DNA from: Carettochelys insculpta
Taxonomy: Eukaryota; Chordata; Testudines; Carettochelyidae
Reading direction: 5' to 3'
NCBI RefSeq assembly: GCF_033958435.1
Contig: NC_134146.1
Location: 30,436,001-30,500,000, forward strand
Length of the DNA stretch: 64,000 nucleotides
Part shown: piece after piece, positions 34,801-47,737 of the stretch
How positions within the stretch are numbered: the first letter of the stretch is position 1
How the letters are laid out: the number at the start of each line of letters is the position of its first letter
Notes under the pieces: generated by a model
Database searches by the model: none
Told to the model about the DNA's origin: nothing
Seen by the model: only the letters and a program-made list of their open reading frames with translations
Made by a program: the position numbers and the translations under genes

Positions 34801-37005
34801 GCTGAAAAAAAACCCAACTTTTTTCTCAACATAAAGGACTAATTTCTAGTTCGACATAAACATATACAGATAGCCAAATTGCATTTTGAATTTAATCTTA
34901 AATATTCTTAAACCTAGGAGTGTCTCTGTGTTCAGAGCTTCTGAAGAGGCTTCTACTACAAGTGAATCTGTGTGCTTTGGAAACTTAAGGCTTTCTGATT
35001 CCTTGGAAAAGAAACTTCTGTTGCAGAGAAGTATTTGCACTGGGGATCATGGAAAACCTAGTGTTGGATGGTGGTCGGGGATTATAAAGAGGAACAAAAA
35101 GTCTCATGCAAAGTATGCAAATCTGTTAAAGAGTAGAGAGCAAAAAGGTTCCCTTCAGGAAAAAAAGATTTATTACTGTTACTAAAAATAATTGAAAAAT
35201 AAAATAAAAGATATATGCAGATGACCATTGAAAATTTTCTTCTTGGCACTGAATTTGGAAAAGAGTCCTGAGGCTGGAGAAGTGTAATTCAGCTAAGCAA
35301 TTAAATATAGACATGTAGATATTTTAGCTTTGTTCTTCAGATTAGGATATATGTGGATAAAAAAATACAATTACTTTATTATTTTATTTTAAAAGATTAT
35401 TTTATTTACAATGTTAAATATTCTTAATGAGTTCAGACAATTTTTTTTGTATTCATAATTTTAGGCACATGTATTACAAAATTATTTTCTTCATGGTAGC
35501 TAGTGGGGAAGTTATGTTGAAAAGAAATTGCTGTTAATTCAAACATTTACTGCATTTTTGCTCTTTGAAAGGAAAGCAAAACTCTGCATTTTTAAAGATA
35601 ACTAATATAGGCCTCTAATATCTGTGGTTTATAGATAATGTATATGTAAGTTTTTATTTTTATTAGAATAAATGTTAGTAGTAATTGCTAGTATATCTCT
35701 AAAATATATGTATGTTTTATAGGTTTCTGCTGTATTTCATATGATTTAGAACAAAGTAATGACGTGTACCCTCAAATATCCTGTAACTTCACTGAGGTTT
35801 TTTTAGAGTGTTGTACCATAGTACTTACTATAAACTTTTACAGATTTTCTTGATCTTTACTGGGCATTGATAATTTAGAAAGAACACTTTGAGATTTTTC
35901 TAATGTGACTAATGATTTTTAAAACAATAGACCCAAGGGCCTGAAGGAATAGAGGAAGCGAATGGACACCAATGTATCCAAATATCTAATTTCGCCTAAA
36001 AGCAAGTGCCGGTAGATAAATGCCCATAAAGGGATTTCTTTTTTAAGCCCCGTGGATTTTTTTTTTTTTTTTTTTTTTGCAACTTTTTGTGAGAGTTCGA
36101 AATGAAAACCATTCATCTAGTGCCCCAAAGAATGGCCTTATTGAATGGAATAACAGGGTAATGTACCATTGAAGGCAGGATTGAAAGTGATTATCTTGTT
36201 AACTCTTGACAGTTACCGCCAGCTTGAAATAGAACTGGCAGGCTTGATTTGCAAATGAATTAGAGCTTTTTCATTTTGTGCCAGGATCATCTTTTTATAT
36301 TCTGATATGACAGATGCTATGTTCCATGCTTTTGTTTCTCTTCATTTTTCTACTTGCAAATAAAAAACAAAAGATTACAATAGTAATTTTATTTGCATCT
36401 TTTCTCTTGGAGTTTGTTCTTTGTGCAGAAGTTTTTAATCTTATATTTTTCAGAAATTTGTTTAAGAATAGTATTGTTCTTGGCAAAATGAAATTTCATT
36501 GGTTTAAGTACGATTGTAATGGGATGTATGAAGAGGATTTAGAAGCTTTCAGAAAACGGCAAATGTATTGTACTCATATTGTTACTCTTTAAAATGTTAA
36601 CTTTGTAATTCAGTGATAAATTAAATAGTACTTGTTAATGAGATCTAACAGTAATTGAGCAAAGTCAATCATTTTAAATATTTAACTGGAAACTATGCTA
36701 GTAGAAAATGCACATGTAATTTTTTCCTATGTTGGTAACTGTGTTTATATTCTGTAGTCATCCAAACACAGATGGTAATGTGTTGGGTATGATAATCATC
36801 TTGAATTCCTTATATGTTCCTCATCAGCCTATAACAGTCTTTTTTCGTCCAAAGAGTTTTGACTAGAATAGTGTCTAGTATTGTTAAAAGTTATTGTATG
36901 TTGTTTAATATTCAAGGTTGCATTCTGAACATTTACATTGTTGTTTTTGCTACCTTTTAAAACTATTTTTGTGCTTTGTAGCCAGTTAGCAACAGTTCCT
37001 TCCAC
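31806..37005. other. Unique AT-rich non-coding DNA
   Basis: No gene or mobile element was recognised over about 5 kb. A 22-bp T run lies at 36057-36078. Short frames (34886-35185 and 36314-36592) lack recognisable domains. Confidence 0.4.
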
Positions 37006-37014
37006 CAGTAATTT

Positions 37015-37055
37015 TGCTAGTCTTTGAAGTGCTACTTGACTGCTTTTTGTTTTGA
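37015..37055 (+). mobile_element. 41-bp Penelope-like element insertion with target duplication
   Basis: TGCTAGTCTTTGAAGTGCTA and then CTTGACTGCTTTTTGTTTTG match only the extreme 3' tip of the PLEs in this window. A perfect 9-bp duplication CAGTAATTT flanks it (37006-37014 and 37056-37064). This is a very short 5'-truncated retrotransposition product. Confidence 0.75.
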
Positions 37056-37064
37056 CAGTAATTT

Positions 37065-39893
37065 CTGTCACTGGAATATTTTATACATTTCACCTTCCTA
37101 CAGGATGTGTTAATTGACTATATACTAAGTGTTTTTTTTAAGGCAAGAATCAAAACTTTTCTAATTGATTGAAACTGTAACAAATAGTGCAGTTGATAAA
37201 GGCAGCTACATTCAAAACCCTGATCTTAATCACTCATGTTTGCTTGGAATTCAGACAGCGGTGACAAGGTTTTACTTTTCACAAAGGATCTCTATGTGAG
37301 GAGCTAAAAAAAATTAGAAGGACCAAGATGAGACAGCATTGAACTACCAGATTGAATAGGGAGATGGCTTGAATTGTCATTGTCCTGTTCATCCAAAAGA
37401 ACAAGGAAGACGCTTTCATGTGGATTTAATCAGGTCACAACTTTATTAGATGTCTGGAACTGTCCAGCAGATAAAAGTGTACTGGGCAGATAACCCCACA
37501 TTTATTCCATAGTTACCTGCCAGCTCCCCCGCTTTTTCCATCGAACACCCCCCAGCCAACCTGTTGCTGGGAAATTGCCATCCAACCTCCCTCCCTTGAG
37601 GGTCTCAACGTCCCAGCCTGGTTCATTGTTTAACAAACACTTCTTATTTAAAGACCTTTGCCAGGCCTTTTATCTGGTCACTGTATACTTTTTATATGGA
37701 GTACCTGCACTGGACATCCACCACAAGGAGGCACCAGTGACCTTGTAAAAGGGGGCTTCAGGCACAGGGCTGTCCATTTTAAACCCTTCATTCCCATGTG
37801 ATGAATAAGCAACAAAACTGACTACTTCCTTTTTCAGGACTCTTCCTCTTCTCATTCCCCCACCTCTTCCCTCCCAGTCAGAAACCACTGGTCCCTTCAT
37901 TTCGACAGTCACATATGCCCTTTGCAATTTTTTTGGATGGAATACAGTGGCATATTCTAATTTGTTTCTGTGTAACTGTAAAGAACCACAAATCTTCTCT
38001 TGATCTGGTGTAAAGGACTCACATTGTGCAACACTTATAAAATATTATGCTTTTCTTGTGTTCTGTATGTAAGTTTGGTATTCATTTCAGATGTCTCACA
38101 TTTTGTGAGCTTCAGTTGTTTCTTTTTGTGAATATAGCCTCTGCTAACTTCACTGTATGTACTATTTCCTGTCTTAAGATAATAGGTAAAAATTAACAAG
38201 TAAGGCACATTTTTTACCTCTCCGCTCTTACCAAACTCATTGCCATATACCAATTTTTAGCACCATCAAAATTTTAGTTCATTGTATTCTTGAATAGTTA
38301 TACTTGTGCTACTTTTTTGTTGTTTTTGCTAATTTCTGCTCTTCTCTGCTTTGCAAGTTACTTTCATGTGATCTACTTGGATATTTATTGTATTTAGATG
38401 TACCAGTAGTTGGCCTATCTTATTTTTATTTTCCCAGAGTGGAATAAAAATCTGTGTGACCCGACTAGGGAAGCCACCCAGCAAATACCAACTTTGTGGG
38501 TCTTTCTCTCTGGTGCTGGTTGAGTGCCATTTCCACTCTTATTGTAAATTAGAGCAAAGCCCAAAGATTGTTCTCATTTTGCATATTTTCTTCCAACGGC
38601 TGTGCATCTGTTTTTGGCAACTGGCATGCCAGCTTGTAGGGATTCCCCAAACTACTCTCCTTTTCACTGGAAAGGTTCCTGACAAGGGATCAACATAGAG
38701 CCAGTAGCTTCGCTGTGCACTGCCTTGAGTCTCCATACGTAAGGACAATTCCCTGGTTGCCCATTAGACAAGCTTCCCGATTGCTTTCTCCCACCACAAA
38801 AAAGGTCAGATTTTAGCCAATTTTCCTATTTCTTTTCTAATAAATTTTCTTTCCATTTGCCATCACTTTTGTCATTTTCACTGTTTTCCTGCATAGTTGT
38901 GTTCCTCTATGGTTTGTGCAACTTTTCCCAATTAGGGACAAAAACCATACACCAAATATTTGTTTTAAATGCAGGAAAATGACGGTGCAACTCCCCGCGG
39001 CCCGCCAAAAATTAACAAGGATGTGGGAGGGTGGAAGTGTAGTACTGGAAATTACTAGTAACTGGCTTTTTCAGTTTGATTAGACTTCAAGTTGACTGTG
39101 GCCCTTTAATGTTTGCTGGGTTTAACAGTTGGGAAAAAGTTACACATCATTTTAAAATTTCATATGTTTGGTATGCCAATGACATTGCATATTATGACAA
39201 GGATAAACCAAACAGGCATCTTTGTCCTATGTTCAGGCCAGTGTCCTTATTTTGAAACAGTTTGCATAGATGGATGATCTCTCTAGAATATATACATTTT
39301 AACTATTTAATTTAATTATGATATATTTGTCTTCAGAAGATTGTGAATTATTTTATTCATTATTTTAGGAGAATTTGCTTCTAGTATTAATCTTTCATGG
39401 CTCAGATACTTGTTCTTTACCAGACATAGGATTGCTTTGAGATAATTGTACAGTTGTAGCTGAATAGGTGTAACCTCTACTTGCTTTTAATTCCACGCGA
39501 TTACTTTTTAAGTGTACAGAAAAAAAGTGGAGAAGATGAATGGGTTTGCAGAAAAAAAAAATCTTTTTGCAGAGCGTAGTGGTAGTAGTGCCCAGAAAAA
39601 AAAATAAAATAAAATAAAAAAGCATGTGATAATTACCGAGCATGCTCACTAGCTTTTATTGAGAGTGAAAGTTAAGCATGTGTTATCCGGCACTGGGATA
39701 ACTTGCATCCTCCCTTAATCAGCATCTGCTGGGGCTGGCGGAGGAGGGGTGGCTGCCAACTGCCTGGCTGGGGCTCGTGGCAGGGAAGCTGGCCTTTTGG
39801 CTGCCAGGCCAGCATTGGCAGACCCACTTCAATAACCAATACAGGAGATTATCAAAGTAATAAAGTTTCTACTGTAATTCAGTTAGGAATTTT
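37065..39893. other. Non-coding DNA without recognised features
   Basis: The 37490-37930 part is somewhat richer in GC (CTCCC-rich) and could be an unrecognised repeat. An A-rich tract lies at 39595-39620. No gene is supported. Confidence 0.35.
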
Positions 39894-41790
39894 GATTCTT
39901 CTCTAAGGAGTGTCCCTATGGATGCTCCACTTAAGGTATTATTGGTGCCTCTGTGCTTATAGTGGAAGCTTTTAGGAGCAGTTCCTCACTGTGGTGTGCA
40001 CGTACAATATGTGTCTTGTGTCTGCAAGATGTTACCCACTGCGTGCCATCAACTGTCCATCAGTTCCTTCTCTGCTGCCCTTGGCTGAGGTCAGAACTCT
40101 AGCAGGTCTCACTTTTTTTTTTCTCCAAATAGTTTACCATAATATAGTTAGTTATTAGCCCCGGTTCTTTCATCCAAGTTTATACCCCTTCATTTTCTCT
40201 TAAAAAATGTCTTTTTCCTTTATTTTTCTCAAGTTATCTTTCTGGCCAGTGCCCTTGGGCACTTGACTGTTTTTCTCTCCTTTTTGCCACCCATCATTGC
40301 ATGTTTAAAAAAAAAAAAAAAAAGCTTTTTCCTCTCAAACACAACTACGCCAGGCTCACCAAGATTCAAGAGAAGCTCTACCTGCAGAATTGTCCATCCC
40401 AGTATTAGATAGCTACTCTCAATGGATCCGGTGTCTAGGTGAGGCATATGTTCCCCAGAAGTACCCACATGGTAAAAAGCTCTCAGCCAGATTGCTCAAG
40501 GTGAGTGACCTACAACTGAAGCTCCTTCACATGGAGAAATTGTTGAGAACAGCCTCATACCCAGAGACGAGGGCTCTCACAGCACAGGGGTCCCCAACAG
40601 CAGCATCAGAGCAAGGGATGGCTAAAACTAAGCAGACAGGGAAACAAAAGCTGGAGTCGCCACTCCAGAGAAAGTGGCCAAAAAAGAAGCCTTCTCCTGG
40701 TAGGATATCAGCCCTAGTACTGTCAGTGTCGGTCACACTAGACAGTAGAGGCATTGGGAACATCAAAGGCACCAATGTCCTAAGGGGAAAGACCACTTTT
40801 AAGCCTCCTCCTGCCAGCAGTACGCAGACGAAGAAACACATGTCATCATTGGCACCGAAGACTACGGTACCCACATTGACCACTAACACCTCAGTACTGA
40901 CAACATTCGTGGTGCATGCCACACCTGCACTGACCCTGCAATCTGCAGTATGCACTCTGGTGCTGGTATTTATGGTGCTGCCACTGCTAGCAATGCACCC
41001 AGACCTGTCTCCTGCGTTGATTCCAGGGACGCCACTCTGGTACCGATGCCAGCCCCCAGTAGATCGGTGACTACCTTCATCTCTACTTCAGCCAGCTCTT
41101 AGCCAGGCTTCTCATCTGATGAGGAAGAAGAAGAGAGATAATTCATGCCACATTCGCCCAAACACTCCTTGCCCAAACAGCTGCAGCAGTGGCAGCTATT
41201 CCCCTGGATTCCCCCTATGTCCATACCGATCTGTGGGGCAATTTCAGGCACAAATACAGATCACCCAAAAGCCCCAAGATTGGATCCTGCACAACCTCCC
41301 ACTCCCTTCCTCTCCCAGTATGAGGACCAAGAGGGCAAGGATGCAGACAAGACTCAGGGAAAAAAACACAGCACTACCATCCAGAATTTCCTCTTCTTCA
41401 CCAGAGGAAACAGTAATGCTCCCCCTTCTCTGACATGTCTTCAAACTCAGTCTTCCCTCTCCTCCCAACACTTGCACCCAGTCCCCTCTGCAGGGTCCCA
41501 TTCTTTTCACATGTGGAACCCTCCCTAAAGTCCCTGTGCACCTAGCTTTTCTGTGCACCCACTCCTCCCAAGCCACTTTCACTCGGGTTTTCCCACACCT
41601 GGATTCCACTGCACTAAGTCCTCCATGCTTAAATCAGAGGCCTACCTCACACCTGAATCAGGGACCAGGGCTTTGGTGTATATGTGAACCTGTACCTTTT
41701 GCTTGCTATCTTGGTGTGCATAGCATGGAGGAGCTGGTGCAGGCCCTCTCAGTGGTTCAGAGTGGCCTGAAACATTTCCAGTTTTTGAGG
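39894..41790 (+). mobile_element. Old DIRS element remnant (terminus and gag only)
   Basis: The left end (ATTCTTCTCTAAGGAGTGTC followed by CCTATGGATGCTCCACTTAA) is a diverged version of the DIRS terminus at 11843. A TAGTTA-rich leader follows, then a gag-like frame (40390-41070) with WIRCLGEAYVPQK, paralleling CIRCLGETHVPQK of the first copy. Downstream, in other frames, are an acidic DEEEE stretch (about 41118-41135), SPKHSLPKQLQQWQLFPWIP and a Pro-rich tail. No RT, recombinase, right terminus or internal complementary region was found. It belongs to an older or different subfamily. The 3' limit is approximate. Confidence 0.65.
40390..41420 (+). pseudogene. DIRS gag-like relic
   Basis: The frame starting near 40390 has the IRCLGE-YVPQK segment and Lys-rich sequence, but the upstream cysteines of the zinc-like region are lost and H-C spacing is broken (KYPHGKK in place of KCSHCSK). 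It stops at 41068. The acidic and Pro/Gln-rich C-terminal parts continue in other frames from 41118, so at least one frameshift is present. Confidence 0.55.
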
Positions 41791-43090
41791 CCCCAAGCTA
41801 TAATAGAAATAAAAAGTGATGACACATGAAAACAAAATAAAGCACCAAAAATATAACTTGAAGAGCTTTATTTAACAAATGTTTTTCTTGCCTTTTGCAA
41901 AACTTCCCAATACCAAAAAATTGCAAGTCATCTAAATGTGAGGCCCCCTTTGAACTTGAGGCTAAGGCCGAATGGCCCTCCTTGCTCTGCCTCCTCTTGG
42001 TCTTGAAGTGTGGTCCCAGGGTGTCCTTTGTCAGGCCTGCTACTCGCACTGTGTCAGGGCTGGGTGCAGCCTCACTACTGACTCCATGTCCTGGGGTAGG
42101 GAGAGGTGGTGTAGAGGAAAGCTGCAGGATAATCTCCCTGCACCATGCAGCCAGTGGCTTGTGTTTCCCACCATCATACTGGAGCCTTCACATTAATTTA
42201 CTGGCAAATAAAATATGCAGAATTTTGAAATATGGTGGGCAGAATTTTTTGTGAAGATTTTTTAATTTTAGGGTGCAGAATTCTCCCAGGGGTATAATAA
42301 GGACATACTCTGCATGATCAAAGATGCATTTGTAACTTAGCACAATTAACATACCATACACTCATTTTGGTGGTGTTTAGAGTACCTATACTACGTACTT
42401 CTCTAGCATAGGTATGAACAGTAGCGTAGATAATAAAACAGTGCTTAGGTTAGTAAAGGCCCTACTGAACTGTGTGGGTATGTACTTTACTCACCCAAAC
42501 TGTGCCTTGCTGTTTCCACAGATATTTCTAGCAGTGTAGTATCCTGCTTCTTCCTTGCAGTGTAGAGAATTTACAGACACCGTCCATTTAAATAAGTGAG
42601 CTTAAGCCTTTTCTTTCTGTAAGCAATGTCTCTAGGAGTCATATACGAGTCTGGCAGCTCCCTGTTGTTCAGACCTTTTCTCACTGTAGAGAAGACTCCT
42701 GTGCCTGGCAAGTCCTGTTCTAGCAGTCTTTCTCTGTGGCAGTTAGTCCCCAGCTGTGTGCAGCTGCCAGAGCCTTTCTTCTGCAGTAAAAGACTCCAGT
42801 AAGGACAAGGTCTACCAGAGTATTTCATTAACTTGTATGTACGCACCGCTGTTTGGGCAAAGCTATTTTTGCTCCAGTGGGTGGCTACATATACCCTGGC
42901 CTACATACTGCTGCAAAAGGTTTACAGCGTAGCCCCAGAGGGGGACCCTGTTATCTCCCTGTCATGGCTACCACGTGCATTGTGGTTTGTCTCTTCCTGC
43001 CCTTTAATTAAAGCACTGGAGGCTTGGGCTTTTCTGTCCAGCACTCAGCTGACACTTTGTTGCTAAGCTCATTCATCACACCATGATTCC
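41791..43090. other. Mixed non-coding DNA, probably containing unclassified repeats
   Basis: The part at 41850-42300 ends with TTTTAATTTTAGGGTGCAGA and ATTCTCCCAGGGGTATAA, which looks like the end of an interspersed repeat. The parts at 42360-42560 and 42830-43000 contain loosely inverted blocks (CACCCAAACTGTGCC against TTTGGGCAAAGC, and CTACGTACTT-type motifs) that could be the two ends of one DNA transposon. Neither can be classified safely. Confidence 0.25.
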
Positions 43091-46000
43091 GTCTTGATCG
43101 AGGTAGGATGGCGGGGCAAATGGTTTTAAAGTTTTACATTCAGCCTCTTAAATTTAACCCACTAGTTTGTTTCAGGGTAAATTTTTCTACTGTGTATATG
43201 CAGGAAGCAATTTATGCTGATTTGGTATAAATTATTTAGCATGCACAAGCTAATGCAAAATAAGTATTCACACGATAATGAAGAACCACTCCCTTGTTCC
43301 AGATCACCGCAATCTCTTTTACTAAACACAAGAATGGAGGGGCCTCATCTGTATTTATATGCCTTCTCTTCTCTTTTAAATTTAAAACAGTGCGGTCTTT
43401 AGAACCGCACTCTGCTTACGTGAAGTATGTAAGAATATCCCTAGCCCCCCACCTCTTAACGTCATGGATTTCATTTTCCAGTTAATATTGAATGGTCGTC
43501 TGAGAGATTTTTCTTGGTGACTGTCAGTACCCCCATCTCCACCTCATCTTGACACCCTTGTGAGTAATTGGAGACTGTCTAATTCTTGAGATCTTCTTAG
43601 AGATAATGGTGGGTCTGCTGTACTCATCCTGCTTTCTCTAGGAATGATTCAGGGGTTGGGAAGTAGTTGTTCAAAATCTTTTCAAGGTTTCTGTACAGAT
43701 AGCTGGCTATCTAACATCGTGGTCTAGCCCTTAATACTTTGCCAACCCTTTGCCCCACCTAATAAGCTGTGTGTGAATGTCACCAGCTTGACCATATTGC
43801 GTGAGATAAGGCCTTTAACACAATTTTTTGCATTTGATGTTGTTTGTACTTGTTTGGGACACTGATTGGGGAAGTTGGGCTAAAAGTGCTATAACGCATA
43901 AATGTTAAATACTAGAAATAAATCCTTTGTTCAAATATTTTTCCCAATCTGAGTTCAATTCCAGATTCTGTTTCTTGTTCTAATTTTAAATTAGGTTTGT
44001 ACTTTATAGTTGTCAGCCCTATATGTCTTTTAGAAAGAATACCTTCCTGCCAAATTTCCCTTTAGAGGGCGGTTTCTATTTTTTGTTTTGAGGCATAATG
44101 TTCCTTATAGTTGTTCCTGAATATTTATACATGTTTAGGGGAGTTAAACGCTATCTTTCAGTTTTTTAAATGGACAGTTTCTGTAAAGTCTCTCAACTGC
44201 TTTGGAAGTCTCAAACTAAGATTTAAATGATGCGTACAAAATGAAAATGCAATTTATTTGAGCAGAATCATAGAAGGTGCTTATTTACAACCTGCATCCA
44301 GCACATTAAATGCCAAATTGTCTCAAGCTTGAACTGCTTCAGACTGTCCAGTCTTTGAAGCTCTTCCTGATTGGGAGGTTCTGGACGTAGATGTACAATC
44401 ACCCTTGTTGGCTCCATATAAAACATTCTTAGACTGTAGGTAATTGGGCAAAATGTTTGTTTTATTTGTAACCCAAGTTTTATTTTGCATTGGAGAAAGG
44501 CACAAATTTGGGCATTGGCAGTCAACTCAAAATTTTACTCTTCCTGCCTAATTTTATTTAAATTTTTCAGTGCAAGAATTCATATGTTCCTGTGCTTAGC
44601 TTGGTAGAGATTAGGGAAAGAAGCGAAAGAGTGTGTAAGTGAGGAGGGTACATAACCAGGATTTGGGCAGCCATTCCCAGTTCTGTCATTTCAGATCCAC
44701 CTTCCCCTTTTTAAACCTGGATTGACTAACTGAAATTGGAGGTTTGCCAGGGGATTATTTTCTTTTGGTTAATCTGATGTGGGTTTTTTCACCTACTTGG
44801 TCTCCAGGAAGTGTGATTTTGGAAGTTAAAAATTAATGTCACAGGTTTGGCATGTTCTTGTGGTGTTTGGAACTTAAGAAGCGTCCAAGAGGCAGCTCAT
44901 ACATTGATATTGAGCACTTACATGGCATGGTAAGGGGATATGCCTTTGTGTCCAGAACTTTTCCTTATCTCATATCTGGTGAGGAGATGGGAGAAGTAGA
45001 TTCAGGGATTTGGAATCCAGACAGGGTCCTTTCTCAATGGTTAGTGTGCATGTGGGGTTGTGACCTTCTGAACCTATGAATGCTAACTTTGCCGCAGTAG
45101 CTGGGATCGTTATCCTAGCTTACTATAGATTTGTTAAAGTTGTGGCTTTTGCATTTAAGTGCTCTCTGATATTCACGTCTCATAGTTTCCATGTTCACAT
45201 CAAATGCAATTGTGTGTGTGCATGTGTTTAAAGACAGAAGTGAAGTGGTAATGAGGACCAAAGATTTCAGGGCTTCTCACAATATGTCAGTGATGAGGAG
45301 TATGCTAATGGTCTGTTATGCTGAAACCAGGTTACTTGTTCTGCAATTTAATGCCTGGTCTTGATTATATGCACTCATACTAGCTAAGTCAAATTTGTTG
45401 ATACAGTAATATCAGATACTATTGTAGTTATTTGAAATTTTGCTGCAGATGACAATTCATTACAGCTCTGGCTTTGATTAATTGTATGCTACTTAGAATT
45501 TTCAGCCACAAAGCTGCTGAAGAGAAGTATAGTCACTAAGGACATAATGGAAGTTCCAAACAGTAGTCAATAATGATTTCAGCATGTAAAGGACTGGACT
45601 GCTGCGTGTCTCTGTCTTGATAATAAATGATGTGCAAGACGCTTGCAATTTGCTAATATTGACTTGAACAACAGCATAAATTAGACTCAGGTGTCATACA
45701 TATTTCTATTTGTTTTCCCTCTTGTTTTTTTTTTTTTTTACTGTTAAAGAATATAACATAAACATGTACCAACAATCACAGATCATCGTCACCTGTCTTA
45801 GTGGTCAGTAAAAACATAGTCCCTGTGAAACCACCTCAGTTTTCACTGCTTTGCATTACACACCCACTCATTACACCATCCAGAAATAAAATAGTCTGGT
45901 GGGTGGGTGGTGTTATTAGGTTTCACTGTAGAATCTGGAACACAAATATTTCCCAGAGCTTCACAGAATTAAATAATATGAGACCAAACAGGACACAGCA

Positions 46001-46744
46001 TGGTAACTAATACTAGGCTCTTCATTCGGAACAGAAAAGGAGGAAAGGAATGATATTTTAACTGCTATATAAGGGATGTTGTTGTGGTTTTTTTTTCCCC
46101 AGATGGAGCCAGGAGTAGATCTTTTACTGTGTCTAAGTTGGGAGGCTGAGTTTTCCATTCTGGCCTAGCCAAACTATCCTTTGAGGAAAAATAATATTAA
46201 GACCTTTAATCTATGCATTTCTTCCAATCAAATAAAACAGCTTTATGCCTAACTAAGGTACTGGCAGAGCTGACAAGAGTGGTGGCAAAAGGGGTACTTG
46301 GGCTCGGACTTCAGACAGCCCCCAAAATATCTAACATACATACATATGAAATTAAGTAGGAGGAGGCGTGGCCTCAGTGAACATTCTATCGGGCCAAGGG
46401 CATTAGTACGTGTTCTGGTCAGCTTTTAGTTATGACCCTTTACTTTTAGAGATTTTTTTTGTGAAGGTCCTTTTCATATGTTTTTGGCCAGAAAACTGTA
46501 TTTATGCCCAAGTAATTAAATATGGGTGGAAGTAATAAAATACATCCTCATTTATAATACTTTCATTGCAAGGATCCTAAAATACTTGATGTTTACAGCA
46601 CTACTGAGATATGGTCAGCTCTGCGTGGGGGTTGATTGGCCACAAGATAAGTAACATTTAGTATGCTGCACCTCAGTTTGGGGAAAGAATAAACTTTGTC
46701 AGAGGATGGACTCTTGACCAAGCCAGTCATCGTTCTCTCATAAA
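43091..46744. other. Non-coding DNA without recognised features
   Basis: A minus-strand frame of 85 codons (44268-44525) looks protein-like in composition but matches nothing I know. No repeats were recognised, apart from T runs near 45726-45740 and 46090. Confidence 0.35.
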
Positions 46745-47083
46745 CACATTCCAAGGCCAGAAGGGATGGACTGTTGTGATCATCTGCTCCTAACTCTTTT
46801 ATAACATATCCCATAAAAACTTCCCCAAATAATTCCTAAAACTTATTTTTTAGAAAAATATCTAAGCATGGTTTAATAATAGCCTGTGATAGAGGAACTG
46901 CCGTGACCCTTGGTAAATTGTTCTGGTGGTTAATTACACTAACTGTTAAATTATACCTGTTGCATGTACGAATATGTCTAGCTTCATCTTCCAGGCGTTG
47001 AATGGAGTTACCCCTTTCTCTGCTAAATGGCAGAACCCTTTATCAAATATAGGTTCCGTGTGTGAATACTTTACAGTAATTGT
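46745..47083 (-). mobile_element. CR1 LINE 3' tail fragment
   Basis: The plus strand reads ATTCCAAGGCCAGAAGGGAT, TTGTGATCATCTGCTCCTAA, CCCTTGGTAAATTGTTCTGG and ATGTCTAGCTTCATCTTCCA. On the minus strand this is the CR1 3' end (compare AGGAATAATTTTGGGGAAGT at 59760 in the other orientation). No coding part is left. Confidence 0.7.
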
Positions 47084-47410
47084 GTGATTCCTTAATCTTA
47101 CTCAGTTCTACCTCTCTTCTCCTTTTGATCTTTGGCATAGACCATTTGGCTAGGCAGTTCATCCTCTGCATACCAACAAATCTGTTCTCCTCTGCCCTAC
47201 TTCCTTCCTCCCCGCCATCGAATCTGTTATCCTCCTCAGCTCTTCATCTGATCTCATTTCTAACCATACATATTACTGTCTCCTATGCTCTTTGTCATCA
47301 CCCAGCTCCCAGCCTTCATCTTCCTCCACCATCCTCCACTGCCAGTCCCTTCCCCTCACCATGTCTAGCTCTTTTTTCCTCTATAGTGAATCACTCAGCT
47401 TCTTAGTTTT
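47084..47410. repeat. Pyrimidine-rich tract
   Basis: About 300 bp strongly biased to C and T on the plus strand (CTTCCTTCCTCCCC, CTTCATCTTCCTCCACC). The composition explains the 108-codon frame here, which I do not consider coding. Confidence 0.55.
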
Positions 47411-47737
47411 ATAGGCACTGCAAGTAACAGTGAAGAAAATGGACTACCTATAAGTAGATTAAGTGTTTTGTTTGTACAAAATATCAATAGTTGTGTATTT
47501 CCTGAATGTGAAATTGCTATTAATTTGAATGTATTAATGCAGGTAGATTATATGGGAAATTATTAATTACTTGAGAGCACGACTACCTAAATATTTTACA
47601 GTAATGTTGATTAACTGTTTGGCTTTATATATGTATGTGTGTATGTCAGTGTATGTACAGGTGTAAATCAGTGTTTTCAACAAATATCAACTGTTGTAAC
47701 CTGTTTCATTGCTCCGTACTTTCAGTAGTAAGTTAAC
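47411..47737. other. Non-coding DNA
   Basis: AT-rich, with a short TATATGTATGTGTGTATGT tract near 47625-47645. Nothing else was seen. Confidence 0.5.

Noticed and set aside
34886..35185. 99-codon plus-strand frame as a possible gene
   Set aside because: No recognisable domain, and a competing minus-strand frame covers the same DNA. The codon pattern looks random.
44268..44525. 85-codon minus-strand frame as a possible exon
   Set aside because: Protein-like composition, but no splice acceptor or donor could be placed and no family was recognised.
46082..46160. Pyrimidine tract and CAG before an ATG, considered as an exon start
   Set aside because: No convincing donor site or extended frame follows. 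T-rich tracts are common here by chance.
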